In this document: one piece after another, positions 1-8,247 of the stretch
Position numbering within the stretch: the first letter of the stretch is position 1
How the letters are laid out: every line of letters begins with the position of its first letter
NCBI RefSeq assembly: GCF_017104645.1
Contig: NZ_JAAGPF010000048.1
Span: forward strand, 1-34,930
DNA: 34,930 bases
DNA from: Burkholderia sp. Ac-20379
GTDB lineage: Bacteria; Pseudomonadota; Gammaproteobacteria; Burkholderiales; Burkholderiaceae
Reading direction: 5' to 3'
Notes under the pieces: model-generated
Databases searched by the model: none
Seen by the model: only the letters and a program-made list of their open reading frames with translations
What the model was told of the DNA's origin: nothing
Translations under genes and position numbers: made by a program

Positions 1-1
1 A

Positions 2-412
2 GGGGAGACAGACGCAGAGGGGGGGGGATCGAGTAGCGGGACGGCGGGGGCGAAGCAGAGCCGCGGGGATCGCCGGCAGGGACGGGTAGGGTACGGGGGA
101 GCGCCGGCAAGAGGAGCGGGGCAACGGGGCGGGAGAAGGAGCGGGCGGGGGCGGGCGGGCAGCCGTCCGCCGCGAGCTAGGGCGACATGGAGCGCGGGCA
201 GGCGGCGAACGAGGAGACGGCGCGATCGCCGCCCGCCGCCGCCGCGCCCGCGCGGCTATGTCTGGGCCGATGGCTACTGGGATTGGCGCAGGGGCGGTTA
301 CGTGTGGGTGCCGGGGCACTGGATCGTGGCGCGCCGCGGCCGCCGCTGGGCCGGCGGGCACTGGCAGCAGCAGGGGCCGTCGTGGGTGTTCGTGCCCGGC
401 GGCTGGCGTTGA
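2..412 (+). CDS. YXWXXGXW-repeat protein, C-terminal part only (partial or broken)
   Basis: The frame is open from base 2 to the TGA at 410-412. Only the last 55 or so codons look like protein: a proline/arginine-rich lead-in followed by aromatic repeats such as GYVWADGYW, GYVWVPGHW, GGHW and VFVPGGW. This matches the small exported YXWXXGXW-repeat proteins common in Burkholderia, whose function is unknown. Upstream, the frame reads as unbroken Arg/Gly-rich sequence with no ATG, GTG or TTG, and no signal peptide is visible. The DNA of bases 1-180 is G-rich with long G runs and is C-poor, unlike the rest of the window. The real N-terminus is therefore lost through rearrangement, frameshift or poor sequence at a contig end. 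The C-terminal family match is fairly secure; gene integrity is not. Confidence 0.4.
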   Translation, partial: GETDAEGGGSSSGTAGAKQSRGDRRQGRVGYGGAPARGAGQRGGRRSGRGRAGSRPPRARATWSAGRRRTRRRRDRRPPPPRPRGYVWADGYWDWRRGGYVWVPGHWIVARRGRRWAGGHWQQQGPSWVFVPGGWR

Positions 413-823
413 GATCGGCGCGCGGTGCGCCGGCGAAACCGGTGCGCCGCGCGCAACACACTATATATATAGTGAGTGTGGAACCGGCGCCGGTTTCGCA
501 TGTCGAAGCGGCCCCGCGCCGCCGCCCATGTCGAACGCCGCCTCGCCATCCCCGCTTCCATCGATTTCCGCTAACGATATGCGGGCACACGGGCACAACC
601 GACGTTGCGGCCCGTATCGATCCCGGCGCAACCGCCCCGATCGACGCCTCAACATCCACATCGCCGCTTCCACGCGCATCGCTGCCGCCATGCCTGCCCG
701 CGTCATTTGCTAATCGGAATTCCTCCGTTCGTCGCCACGCGGCCTTTGCCTAGCATCGGCCTTCGCGACTGCGGCGCGCCCGCGCCTCGCGCGCCGCAGC
801 GCCCGCCAACCGTGGAGAATCCC
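413..823. other. Non-coding stretch before the MFS gene
   Basis: This 411-base stretch holds no convincing gene. Open frames through it have arginine/proline-rich, low-information translations. It contains the AT palindrome at 459-474, described separately. A short repeat of GGTGCGCCG occurs near 424 and 441. No clear sigma70 promoter for the following transporter could be picked out. Confidence 0.4.
459..474. promoter_or_regulatory. 16-bp perfect AT-rich palindrome
   Basis: CACTATATATATAGTG reads identically on both strands and stands out in a region of about 70% GC. It lies 47 bases after the stop of the YXWXXGXW fragment and 350 bases before the MFS start. It could be an operator or a cruciform-forming site. 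No regulator gene adjoins it, so its partner is unknown. Confidence 0.35.
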
Positions 824-2257
824 TTGAGCACCCTCGACCTCGATCCGTCGCTCTCGACGCCGATCCGTTCCGCCAGCGACGTGTCGCGCCTCATCAACAC
901 CAGCGCCAGCCGCACCAGCCATGCGCGCGTGATCGTGCTGCTCGCGCTCGGCGGCGTGTTTCTCGACGCCTACGACCTGACCACGCTGTCCTACGGGATC
1001 CAGGACGTGGTGCGCGAATTCGGCCTGACGCCCGCGCTGACGGGCCTCGTCACCTCGTCGATCATGATCGGCACGATCCTCGGCAGCCTGGTCGGCGGCT
1101 GGTTCACCGACCGCATCGGCCGCTATCGCGTGTTCATGGCCGACATGCTGTTCTTCGTGGTGGCCGCGATCGCGGCCGGCCTCGCGCCGAACGTGTGGGT
1201 GCTGATCGCGGCGCGCTTCGTGATGGGCCTCGGCGTGGGCATCGACCTGCCGGTGGCGATGGCCTTCCTGTCCGAATTCTCGAAATTCCAGGGGCGCGGC
1301 AACAAGGCGTCGCGGCTCGCCGCCTGGTGCCCGATGTGGTACGCGGCGTCGTCCGTGTGCTTTCTGATCGTGTTCGGGCTGTATTTCGCGCTGCCGGCCG
1401 AGCATGCCGGCTGGCTCTGGCGCGCCTCGTTGATCTTCGGCGCGGTGCCGGCGCTCGTGATCATCGCGGTGCGGCACCGCTTCATGAACGAATCGCCGCT
1501 GTGGGCCGCGAACCAGGGCAAGCTCGACGACGCGGCGCGGATCCTGCGCGAATCCTATGGCATCCGCGCGCACAAGGCCGACGATGCGGCCGCGCCGGCC
1601 GAGCCGCCGCGTGTCAGTTTCCTGGTGCTGTTCCGGCGGCCGTATCTGGCGCGCACGCTGGTGGCCAGCGCGATGAACCTCTGCATTCCGTTCGAATACA
1701 CGGCGATCGCGTTCTTCCTGCCGTCGATCCTGTCGCAATTCCTCGGCGCGGGCGTGTTCGAGACGATTTCGGCATCGCTCGCGCTGAACCTGCTGTTCGC
1801 GCTGACGGGCGGCCTGCTCGGCATGCGCCTCGCCTACCGCCGGCCGTCGCGGCAGGTGGCGATCGCGGGCTTCGCGATCCAGTTCGTGTCGCTGGTGGCG
1901 CTCGCGCTGCTCGGCCATCCGCAGACGGCGCTCGGCATCGGCCTCGCGCTGGCGATGCTCGGCGCCTGGCTGTTCGCGGAAGGCTTCGGGCCGGGCGCGC
2001 AGATGATGATCTACCCGGCGCTGTCGTACCCCACCGCGATCCGCGGCACCGGCATCGGCTTCGGCCGCGCGCTGGCCGGCGCGGGCAGCGCGCTCGCGCT
2101 GTTCGTGCTGCCGATCCTGAAGGCGCACTACGACACCGGCATGTTCTGGATCGTGTCGCTGTCGGCGCTGCTGCCGATCGGTTTCCTGCTCGCCGTGCGC
2201 TTCGAGCCGACCCGGCACGACATCGACGACGAGAACGCCGCGCACGCATCGAACTGA
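824..2257 (+). CDS. MFS transporter (metabolite:H+ symporter type)
   Basis: This is a major facilitator superfamily permease of about 477 residues, predicted to sit in the inner membrane with about 12 helices. The first helix carries the FLDAYDL signature (about residues 46-52). The loop between helices 2 and 3 carries motif A, GWFTDRIGR (about 92-100), typical of sugar and organic-acid proton symporters. The start is a TTG at 824, preceded six bases upstream by GGAG (814-817). A GTG at 812 is in frame but has no ribosome site. Longer in-frame upstream sequence reads as low-complexity and is not credible as protein. The substrate cannot be told from sequence, and no catabolic gene adjoins it. 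The gene ends just before a hairpin shared with the convergent SRPBCC gene. Confidence 0.85.
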   Translation: MSTLDLDPSLSTPIRSASDVSRLINTSASRTSHARVIVLLALGGVFLDAYDLTTLSYGIQDVVREFGLTPALTGLVTSSIMIGTILGSLVGGWFTDRIGRYRVFMADMLFFVVAAIAAGLAPNVWVLIAARFVMGLGVGIDLPVAMAFLSEFSKFQGRGNKASRLAAWCPMWYAASSVCFLIVFGLYFALPAEHAGWLWRASLIFGAVPALVIIAVRHRFMNESPLWAANQGKLDDAARILRESYGIRAHKADDAAAPAEPPRVSFLVLFRRPYLARTLVASAMNLCIPFEYTAIAFFLPSILSQFLGAGVFETISASLALNLLFALTGGLLGMRLAYRRPSRQVAIAGFAIQFVSLVALALLGHPQTALGIGLALAMLGAWLFAEGFGPGAQMMIYPALSYPTAIRGTGIGFGRALAGAGSALALFVLPILKAHYDTGMFWIVSLSALLPIGFLLAVRFEPTRHDIDDENAAHASN

Positions 2258-2281
2258 AGCGCCGCGTGCGTTCGCGTTCGA

Positions 2282-2307
2282 GACGCCTCGATCCGTTACG
2301 AGGCGTC
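2282..2307. terminator. Hairpin between convergent MFS and SRPBCC genes
   Basis: GACGCCTCG (2282-2290) pairs perfectly with CGAGGCGTC (2299-2307) around an 8-base loop. The loop contains the TAA stop of the SRPBCC gene, so the hairpin uses the last codons of that gene. There is no U tract on either side, so it may act as a weak bidirectional terminator or 3' end stabiliser. Confidence 0.5.
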
Positions 2308-2832
2308 CGGCGCGCCAGCCGAGGCTGCGCCGCGCGCCGCCGCGACCAAACCGTCGAGCCAGTCCTGATGCCCATTCAGCATCGGGTTGGGCCGCGCCTT
2401 CGCCAGTTCCTCGGCGGGCCGGCCCTTCTGCGTTTCCTGGGTCAGAATCCGAACCCGGCCGCCGGCCAGATCCTCGACCAGCCACGCGTGATGGACATCG
2501 AGCCGCGCCACCTCGCCCACCTCGCCGGCCCAGCCGTGCCACGCCACCCGGCCCGGCGCGCCCGCCGCCGGCGCGACGCATTCGGTCACCTCGGCCTCCA
2601 CCGGGAACCCGAACGTCCGGAACCGGAAGCGCACACCCGCTTCGAGCGCCGGCCCCTTGCCGCCGTCGAAGCCGATCTCGGCGGAATTCGCGTAATAGCC
2701 GGGCCAGCGCGTCGCCTCGACCAGCCAGGGCCAGACGTCGGCGGCGCTCAGGCCCGCCACGATCGTTTCGTTGGAGACAAAATTTTCGGTGGTGCCCGGC
2801 AGATAGCCTGCGGGCCAGATGATTGCGTTCAT
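2296..2832 (-). CDS. SRPBCC (START-like) family protein
   Basis: This 178-residue protein has the SRPBCC/polyketide-cyclase-like pattern. It begins with a strand leading to an ETIVAGLSAADVWPWLVEA segment (about 22-41), which matches the first helix that closes the hydrophobic cavity. Next comes GYYANSAEIGFDGG, then strands that end in a WLDGL helix near the C-terminus. Members of this fold bind hydrophobic ligands or catalyse simple cyclisation or dehydration; no catalytic residue can be assigned here. The gene is divergent from the LysR gene across 141 bases, a common arrangement for a regulator and its target. The start at 2832 has only a weak ribosome site. Confidence 0.75.
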   Translation of the reverse strand: MNAIIWPAGYLPGTTENFVSNETIVAGLSAADVWPWLVEATRWPGYYANSAEIGFDGGKGPALEAGVRFRFRTFGFPVEAEVTECVAPAAGAPGRVAWHGWAGEVGEVARLDVHHAWLVEDLAGGRVRILTQETQKGRPAEELAKARPNPMLNGHQDWLDGLVAAARGAASAGAPDAS

Positions 2833-2973
2833 GGTGTTCGTTCAGTTCGGAATCGGTGCCGACAACGGCGCGGGCCACTGCCCCGCCGCCCTGCCACCCG
2901 AATCTTGACCGCCCGGCTAAAATCATTCCAATCGATTGTCATGATTTTTGATATTCAGTGGATTGATAACACC
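2833..2973. promoter_or_regulatory. Divergent promoter region, SRPBCC and LysR genes
   Basis: The region becomes AT-rich at 2918-2972, against GC-rich flanks. It contains several ATxAT and TTGAT/ATCGAT half-sites around 2930-2968, where a LysR protein would be expected to bind near its own start. No pair of -35/-10 boxes with standard spacing is convincing, so the exact promoter is not called. Confidence 0.4.
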
Positions 2974-3885
2974 ATGCACGACCTGAACCTGCTGAAGGCG
3001 CTCGACGCCCTGCTCGACGAGCGCAACGTCACGCGCGCGGCGCAGCGGCTGTCGCTGACGCAGCCGGCCGTCAGCGCGATGCTGACGCGCCTGCGCGAAA
3101 GCTTCGACGATCCGCTGTTCGTGCGCACCCAGCGCGGCATCGCCCCGACTGAGCGCGCGCTCGAATTGCAGGGGCCGCTCAAGCAGGTGCTGGCCGACAT
3201 CGAGGCGATGCTGCGCCCGCCATCGTTCGATCCCGCCTCGGCCGAGATGACCGTGACGATCGCCGCGACCGACTACGCGCTGCAAGCCGTGATCGTGCCG
3301 CTGCTGCCGGCGTTGCGCGAGCGGGCGCCCGGCATCCGGGTGGCCGTGCTGCCCGCGCGGCAGGAGCAACTGGCCGCGCGCATGCAGCGCGGCGACATCG
3401 ATCTGGCGATCGTCACGCCCGATATGACGCCGCCGGAGTTGCATGCGCGGCGGCTTTACGAGGAGCGTTACGTCTGCATGATGCGGGCCGGCCACCCCGC
3501 CGCAGCCGGCGGCGCGCTGACGCTCGACGCGTTCTGCGCGCTCGATCACGCGCTCGTGTCGTACGCGGGCGGCAGCCTCAGCGGCGTGACCGACACGGCG
3601 CTGGCGGCGCTGGGCCGCAGCCGGCGCGTGACGGTATCGGTGACGAGCTTCCTCGTGCTGCCCGACATTCTCGGCGCGAGCGATCTGATCGCGGTGGTGC
3701 CGGCGCGGCTGGCCGCGCATGCGAAGGGCTTCGCCGTGCAACCGCCGCCGCTCGCGATTCCGGGTTTCACCAAGACGCTCGCGTGGCACGAGCGCACGCA
3801 TCGCGCGCCGGGGCACCAGTGGCTGCGAGGCGTGATTGCGGGCGCGGTGGGCGCTGGCGACATCGCGGCCGCCGGCGCGCCGTGA
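2974..3885 (+). CDS. LysR-family transcriptional regulator
   Basis: This 303-residue LysR-type regulator opens with the canonical MHDLNLLKALDALLDE. The winged helix follows, with NVTRAAQRLSLTQPAVSAML as the helix-turn-helix (about residues 18-37) and DDPLFVRTQRG as the wing. A periplasmic-binding-protein-like effector domain starts near residue 90 (MTVTIAATDYA). An in-frame ATG at 2941 would add 11 residues (MIFDIQWIDNT). The 2974 start is preferred because family members begin at this point; neither has a clear ribosome site. It is divergent from the SRPBCC gene, its likely target, and is followed 82 bases later by the DsbA-like gene. The inducer is unknown. Confidence 0.85.
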   Translation: MHDLNLLKALDALLDERNVTRAAQRLSLTQPAVSAMLTRLRESFDDPLFVRTQRGIAPTERALELQGPLKQVLADIEAMLRPPSFDPASAEMTVTIAATDYALQAVIVPLLPALRERAPGIRVAVLPARQEQLAARMQRGDIDLAIVTPDMTPPELHARRLYEERYVCMMRAGHPAAAGGALTLDAFCALDHALVSYAGGSLSGVTDTALAALGRSRRVTVSVTSFLVLPDILGASDLIAVVPARLAAHAKGFAVQPPPLAIPGFTKTLAWHERTHRAPGHQWLRGVIAGAVGAGDIAAAGAP

Positions 3886-3967
3886 AATCGATCGTGACAT
3901 GATGCCCAGCGCGGCACGCGCCAAGCTTGCGCCGCCGCTTCACTTCCTGACCGAGGATCGTCCCTTC

Positions 3968-4534
3968 ATGAATTCAGCCAACACCGCCCCGTCGTGGACC
4001 GCCGCACCGCTCGTCTGGGGCGCCGGCCCGCGCATCTTCGAAGTGTTTCTCGAGCCGACCTGCCCGTTCTCCGTGCGGGCGTTCGGCAAGCTCGACGCGT
4101 TGCTGCAGGCGGCCGGCGAAGATCGCATCACGATCAAGATCCGCCTGCAATCGCAGCCGTGGCACCTGTATTCCGGCGTGATCGTGCGCTGCATCCTCGC
4201 CGCATCGACGCTGCCGAACGGGCGCGAAGCCGCGAAGGCGGTGCTCGCCGCGGTGGCCGCGCATCGCGATGAATTCGAATTCACGCATCACGCCGGCGGC
4301 CCGAACCTCGACGCCACGCCGAACGACATCATCGCGCGCATCGAACGCTACAGCGGCATCGCCCTGCGCGACGCGTTCGCGCTCCCCGATCTCGATCGCG
4401 AAATCAAATGGCATGCGAAATATGCACGCCAGAACGGCATCCATGTCTCGCCGACGTTCATGGTGGACGGCCTGATCGAGCCGAAGCTCGGCAGCGGGGA
4501 CGACGTGTCGGCGTGGGTCGAACGCCTGAGCTGA
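3968..4534 (+). CDS. DsbA/thioredoxin-fold protein with CPFS motif
   Basis: This 188-residue protein has a thioredoxin-like fold of the DsbA-like kind. After IFEVFLEPTCPFS, the active-site position reads C32-P-F-S35: the first Cys is kept and the second is Ser, so a normal dithiol redox cycle is unlikely. The helical insert (about 60-150) and the late VSPTFMVDG segment, containing the cis-Pro that faces the active site, fit the 2-hydroxychromene isomerase/DsbA superfamily. No signal peptide is seen, so it is probably cytoplasmic. The start at 3968 has GAGGA (3953-3957) upstream. It may be co-transcribed with the LysR gene. Single-cysteine members often act through glutathione or in isomerisation; the specific role is unknown. 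Confidence 0.7.
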   Translation: MNSANTAPSWTAAPLVWGAGPRIFEVFLEPTCPFSVRAFGKLDALLQAAGEDRITIKIRLQSQPWHLYSGVIVRCILAASTLPNGREAAKAVLAAVAAHRDEFEFTHHAGGPNLDATPNDIIARIERYSGIALRDAFALPDLDREIKWHAKYARQNGIHVSPTFMVDGLIEPKLGSGDDVSAWVERLS

Positions 4535-4546
4535 TCGCGCCCGCGA

Positions 4547-4574
4547 GGCCGCGCCGGGTTTCCGGCGCGCGGCC
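4547..4574 (+). terminator. Hairpin after the DsbA-like gene
   Basis: A GGCCGCGCCGG arm pairs with CCGGCGCG-GCC (one small bulge) around a short T-rich loop, beginning 13 bases after the stop at 4534. It lacks a long U tract, so it is called at moderate confidence. Confidence 0.45.
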
Positions 4575-4936
4575 ATCGTTCGCATTACCGATTGTTTCTT
4601 GCGAACGGAAAGTTTTGTCGGCGGATTGCATCGCCGCTGCAAGCCGCAGCGGCAGCCAGCCGTCGTTACATTGAAAGGCGCGGCCGTGCCGGGTTTCGAG
4701 GCGCTCGCGCCATCCCGCGCCAATGCTCGCTCGCGCGCCGCCGCCGAGCCGCGCACGCGGCCCATCGATTCTTTCATGGCATGCGGCCCGTCGGGCCACG
4801 CGCCTCACACCCCGTGCCGCTTGCCGCCCGCTTGAAAGACGCGGTAACCAGCGCACCGCCGCCGCTTGCTATCGTCATCCGATTTCCGGCCCTCGCACCC
4901 GGCGCGAGGCAGCCGCTCATCCAGCACAGGCGGACG
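4575..4936. other. Non-coding stretch before the TPR protein gene
   Basis: No gene is supported here. The stretch holds an inverted repeat GTTCGC/GCGAAC in an AT-richer segment (about 4579-4607) and a perfect 8-bp hairpin, GCCGCTGC-5-GCAGCGGC, at 4633-4653. A smaller GGCCC/GGGCC hairpin lies at 4785-4797. These may belong to a long 5' leader or to a small RNA, but nothing identifies either. Upstream in-frame codons read as low-complexity, so the TPR gene is not extended through it. Confidence 0.35.
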
Positions 4937-7327
4937 ATGGAACACGCGGACATGCTTGCGCTCGCAACGGCGCATCACACGGCGGGCCGCTTCGGCGATG
5001 CGCGCGCGCTGTACGAACGCGCGCTTGCCGCCGCGCCCGGCGATGCGGATCTGATGCTGCGTCTCGGCCTGCTCGACATGCAGTGCGGCGCGCACGACCC
5101 CGCGCTCGGCTGGCTCGACCGCGCGCTGAGGCTGGCGCCGGGCCGCGCCCGCTATCACCTCGCGCGCGGCCATGTGTTATCGGCCGCGCAACGGCACGCC
5201 GACGCGATCGGCGCCTACCGGCAGGCGCTGGCGATCGAGATCGATTCGCCCGACGCGCTGTTCGCGCTCGCCGCCGCGCTGCAGGCGACGGCCGACCACC
5301 CCGCCGCCATCGATGCATACACAGCCGTGTTGGCGCTCGATCCGAGCCGGGCCGATGCGCTCGTCCAGCTCGGCGCCTGCCATGCACAGCAGGGCGATCC
5401 GGACGCGGCGCAAGCGGCCTATCGCCGGGCGCTGGCGCTGAACCCGGCCGACGCCGATGCCCTGACCAACCTCGGTGCGCTACTGCTCGCGGCGGGCCGC
5501 GCCGGCGACGCGTTGGGGTGGCTCGCGACGGCCGTGCAAGCCGCACCGCACTCGGTCGGCGCGCTGACGAACCTCGGCGTGGCGCAACACCAGCATGGCG
5601 ATTTCGCGGCAAGCGCCGCCTCGCTGACGCGCGCGCTCGAACTCGACCCGGCCGCGCCGGAAGCGTCGTACAACCTGGGCAACGCGCTGCATGCGCTCGG
5701 CCGGCGGCAGGACGCGCTGGCCTGCTACCTGCGCGCGATCGAACTGACGCCCGCGCATGCGGACGCCTACAACAACCTCGGCATCGTCTGCCGCGAGCTC
5801 GGGCACGCACAGGAAGCGGCGCAGGCGTTCGACGCGGCCATCGCCGTGCGCCCCCGCTTCACGGCCGCCCTCAACAACCTGGCCGCCGTGCTGCGCACGC
5901 TCGGCGCGATGGACGAGGCCGAAGCGCGCCTGCGCGATGCGCTCGCCGCCGAGCCGCGGCACGCCGTGACGCTCAACAATCTCGGCAACGTGCTGAAGGA
6001 TCAGGGGCGCCTCGACGAAGGCATCGCGTGCTACCGGCGCGCGCTCGAAGCGGATCCCGGCAACGTGGTGGCGCACAGCAATCTGGCCTACGCGCTGTGT
6101 TTTCAGGCGGCCAGCCCGGATTCGCCACTGGAAGAGGCGCGCCGCTGGTCCGCCCGGCACGAAGTGCCGCTGCGCGCCGAACGGCAGCCGCATGCGAACG
6201 ACGCCACGCCGTCGCGCCGGCTGCGCATCGGCTACGTGTCGTCCGATTTCCGTCACCACTGCCAGGCGCTGTTCATGCGGCCGCTGCTGTCCCATCACGA
6301 TCGCACACGTTTCGAGATCGTCTGTTATTCGAGCGTGGTGCGCCCCGATGCGATGACGCAGCAACTCGCGGCGCACGCCGATCTCTGGCGCGACGTGAGC
6401 CTGCTCGGCGACGCCGCGCTCGCGCAACGGATTCGCGACGACCGGATCGACCTCCTGATCGACCTCGGCATGCACATGGCCGACGGCCGCCCGCTGCTGT
6501 TCGCGCGCAAGCCCGCGCCGGTGCAGATCGCGTGGCTGGCCTACCCGGGCACGACCGGCATCGAGGCGATCGATTACCGGCTGACCGACCCGTGGCTCGA
6601 CCCGGCGGGATCGGACGCTGCGTACACCGAACGATCGCTGCGCCTGCCCGACACGTTCTGGTGCTACGACCCGCTGGACGGCACGCCGGACGTCAGCGCA
6701 CTACCGGCGCTGACCCATGGCCACCTCACCTTCGGATGCCTGAACAACCCGTGCAAGCTGAGCGACGCCACGCTGCGGCTCTGGGGCGGCGTGATGCGCG
6801 AGCTCGATACGGCGCGGCTGATCCTGCTCGCGCCGGAAGGATCGGCGCGCACGCACCTGCTCGCGCGTCTCGAACGGCACGGCATCGCGCCCGGGCGCGT
6901 GACGTTCGCGCCGTACCAGCCGCGCAACCGCTATCTGGAAACGTATCACCACATCGACATCGGCCTCGACACGATCCCGTACAACGGCCACACGACCAGC
7001 CTCGACGCGTACTGGATGGGCGTGCCGGTCGTCACGCGCGTCGCCGATACGGTGGTGGGCCGCGCCGGCTTGAGCCAGTCGGAGAACCTGGGGCTGCGCG
7101 AGATCGCCGCCGACAGCGACGCGCGCTTCGTCGAGATCGCGGTGGCGCTGGCGCGCGACCTGCCGCGCCTCGCGCAATGGCGCGCCGGGCTGCGCGCGCG
7201 CCTCGCGGCCTCGCCGCTGATGGACGGCGCACGCTTCGCGGCGCGGATCGAAGCCGCCTATCGCGAAGCATGGCGCCGCTGGTGCGATCAGGCCACCGGC
7301 GTCAGCAAGGCCTCGCCGCTCGCATAG
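4937..7327 (+). CDS. TPR-repeat O-GlcNAc-transferase-like glycosyltransferase
   Basis: The first half of this 796-residue protein is a run of about eleven 34-residue TPR units (about residues 1-400), seen in repeated patterns such as ADAYNNLGIVCRELGHAQEA. The second half resembles the catalytic region of glycosyltransferase family 41 (SPINDLY/OGT). It starts at about residue 429 with RIGYVSSDFRHHCQALF and includes PVQIAWLAYPGTTG, LTFGCLNNPCKLS and the nucleotide-sugar loop YNGHTTSLDAYWMGVPV (from about 682). It probably transfers a sugar to a protein or surface glycan, with the TPRs choosing the partner. AGG lies six bases before the ATG at 4937. The last 40 bases overlap the end of the convergent dehydrogenase gene. 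Donor and acceptor are unknown. Confidence 0.85.
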   Translation: MEHADMLALATAHHTAGRFGDARALYERALAAAPGDADLMLRLGLLDMQCGAHDPALGWLDRALRLAPGRARYHLARGHVLSAAQRHADAIGAYRQALAIEIDSPDALFALAAALQATADHPAAIDAYTAVLALDPSRADALVQLGACHAQQGDPDAAQAAYRRALALNPADADALTNLGALLLAAGRAGDALGWLATAVQAAPHSVGALTNLGVAQHQHGDFAASAASLTRALELDPAAPEASYNLGNALHALGRRQDALACYLRAIELTPAHADAYNNLGIVCRELGHAQEAAQAFDAAIAVRPRFTAALNNLAAVLRTLGAMDEAEARLRDALAAEPRHAVTLNNLGNVLKDQGRLDEGIACYRRALEADPGNVVAHSNLAYALCFQAASPDSPLEEARRWSARHEVPLRAERQPHANDATPSRRLRIGYVSSDFRHHCQALFMRPLLSHHDRTRFEIVCYSSVVRPDAMTQQLAAHADLWRDVSLLGDAALAQRIRDDRIDLLIDLGMHMADGRPLLFARKPAPVQIAWLAYPGTTGIEAIDYRLTDPWLDPAGSDAAYTERSLRLPDTFWCYDPLDGTPDVSALPALTHGHLTFGCLNNPCKLSDATLRLWGGVMRELDTARLILLAPEGSARTHLLARLERHGIAPGRVTFAPYQPRNRYLETYHHIDIGLDTIPYNGHTTSLDAYWMGVPVVTRVADTVVGRAGLSQSENLGLREIAADSDARFVEIAVALARDLPRLAQWRAGLRARLAASPLMDGARFAARIEAAYREAWRRWCDQATGVSKASPLA

Positions 7328-8247
7328 GCGGCCAGGTTGGCGAGGAACAGCGCGGCCATCGCCTCGCGCGTTTCGTGCGTGCCGCTCGCCGTGTGCGGCG
7401 CGAGCACCACGTTGTCGAGCGCAAGCAGTTCGGCGGGCACCGCCGGTTCGTGCTCGAACACGTCGAGCGCCGCGCCCGCGATGCGCCGGTTGACCAGCGC
7501 ATCGACGAGCGCCGCCTGATCGACCACGCTGCCGCGCGCCACGTTCACGAGCTGGCCGTTCGGGCCGAGCGCGTCCAGCACGCCGGCGTCGACCACATGG
7601 CGCGTCTGCGCGCCGCCCGGCAGCGCCAGGATCAGCACGTCGGCCGCCGCGGCCAGTTCGCGCAGCGACGGGTAGTAGTCGTACGCAAGATCGGCCTTGC
7701 GGTTCGGGCCGTGATAGGCCACGCGCATGCCGCAGGCGGCCACGCGCTTGGCGATCTCGCGGCCGATGCCGCCCATTCCCACGATCCCGCACAGCTTGCC
7801 GCCGAGCTTGGTGCCGAGCGGCAGGCGCGCGTTCGCCCACTTGCCGTCGCGCACGAAGCGATCGCCTTCCACCACGCGCCGCGACAGCCCGAGCAGCAGC
7901 CCCAGCGCGAAATCGGCCACGCATTCGTTGAGCACGCCGGGCGTGTTGGTGACGGCCACGCCGCGTGCGCGCGCCGCGTCGAGATCGATCGGATCGGTGC
8001 CCACGCCGAAGCTCACGATCAGCTTCAGGTTCGGCAGCGCGCCGATCAGTTCGGCGTTCGCGCCATAGGCGCCGCTGGTGGCGATCACCTCGAATTCGCC
8101 GGCCCGTTCGGCGAGAAACGCCGCGCGATCGGGCGCGGCCCACAAGCGGGCGACGTCATGATGTTCGGCCAGCGCGTCCATCACGCGATCCGACAACGCG
8201 CCCACGGCCAGCACCTTCAGGCGGCGCACATGACGATCTTGTTCCAT
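7288..8247 (-). CDS. D-2-hydroxyacid dehydrogenase (hydroxypyruvate/glyoxylate reductase-like)
   Basis: This 319-residue cytosolic NAD(P)-dependent dehydrogenase belongs to the D-isomer 2-hydroxyacid family. The Rossmann motif GMGGIG lies at residues 157-162. The catalytic set is complete: Arg238 in NVARGS, Glu267 in FEHEP and His285 in APHTASGT. The substrate loop VSFGVGTDPID (about 78-88) resembles hydroxypyruvate/glyoxylate reductases. The start at 8247 has GGGAA on the minus strand upstream; longer upstream sequence is not protein-like. It converges on the TPR gene and is the next gene after the MocR regulator in the same direction, but 424 bases separate them. With the glycerate-2-kinase-like gene nearby it could supply D-glycerate, which is an inference. 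Confidence 0.85.
   Translation of the reverse strand: MEQDRHVRRLKVLAVGALSDRVMDALAEHHDVARLWAAPDRAAFLAERAGEFEVIATSGAYGANAELIGALPNLKLIVSFGVGTDPIDLDAARARGVAVTNTPGVLNECVADFALGLLLGLSRRVVEGDRFVRDGKWANARLPLGTKLGGKLCGIVGMGGIGREIAKRVAACGMRVAYHGPNRKADLAYDYYPSLRELAAAADVLILALPGGAQTRHVVDAGVLDALGPNGQLVNVARGSVVDQAALVDALVNRRIAGAALDVFEHEPAVPAELLALDNVVLAPHTASGTHETREAMAALFLANLAAYASGEALLTPVA

Noticed and set aside
461-471. TATATATATA as a -10 promoter box for the MFS gene
   Set aside because: It is more than 350 bases from the start codon, and no -35 box at proper spacing was found.
710-2926. Very long leftward open frame across the MFS and SRPBCC genes
   Set aside because: Arg/Gly/His-rich translation with no domain, opposite a clear transporter; long antisense frames are expected at this GC content.
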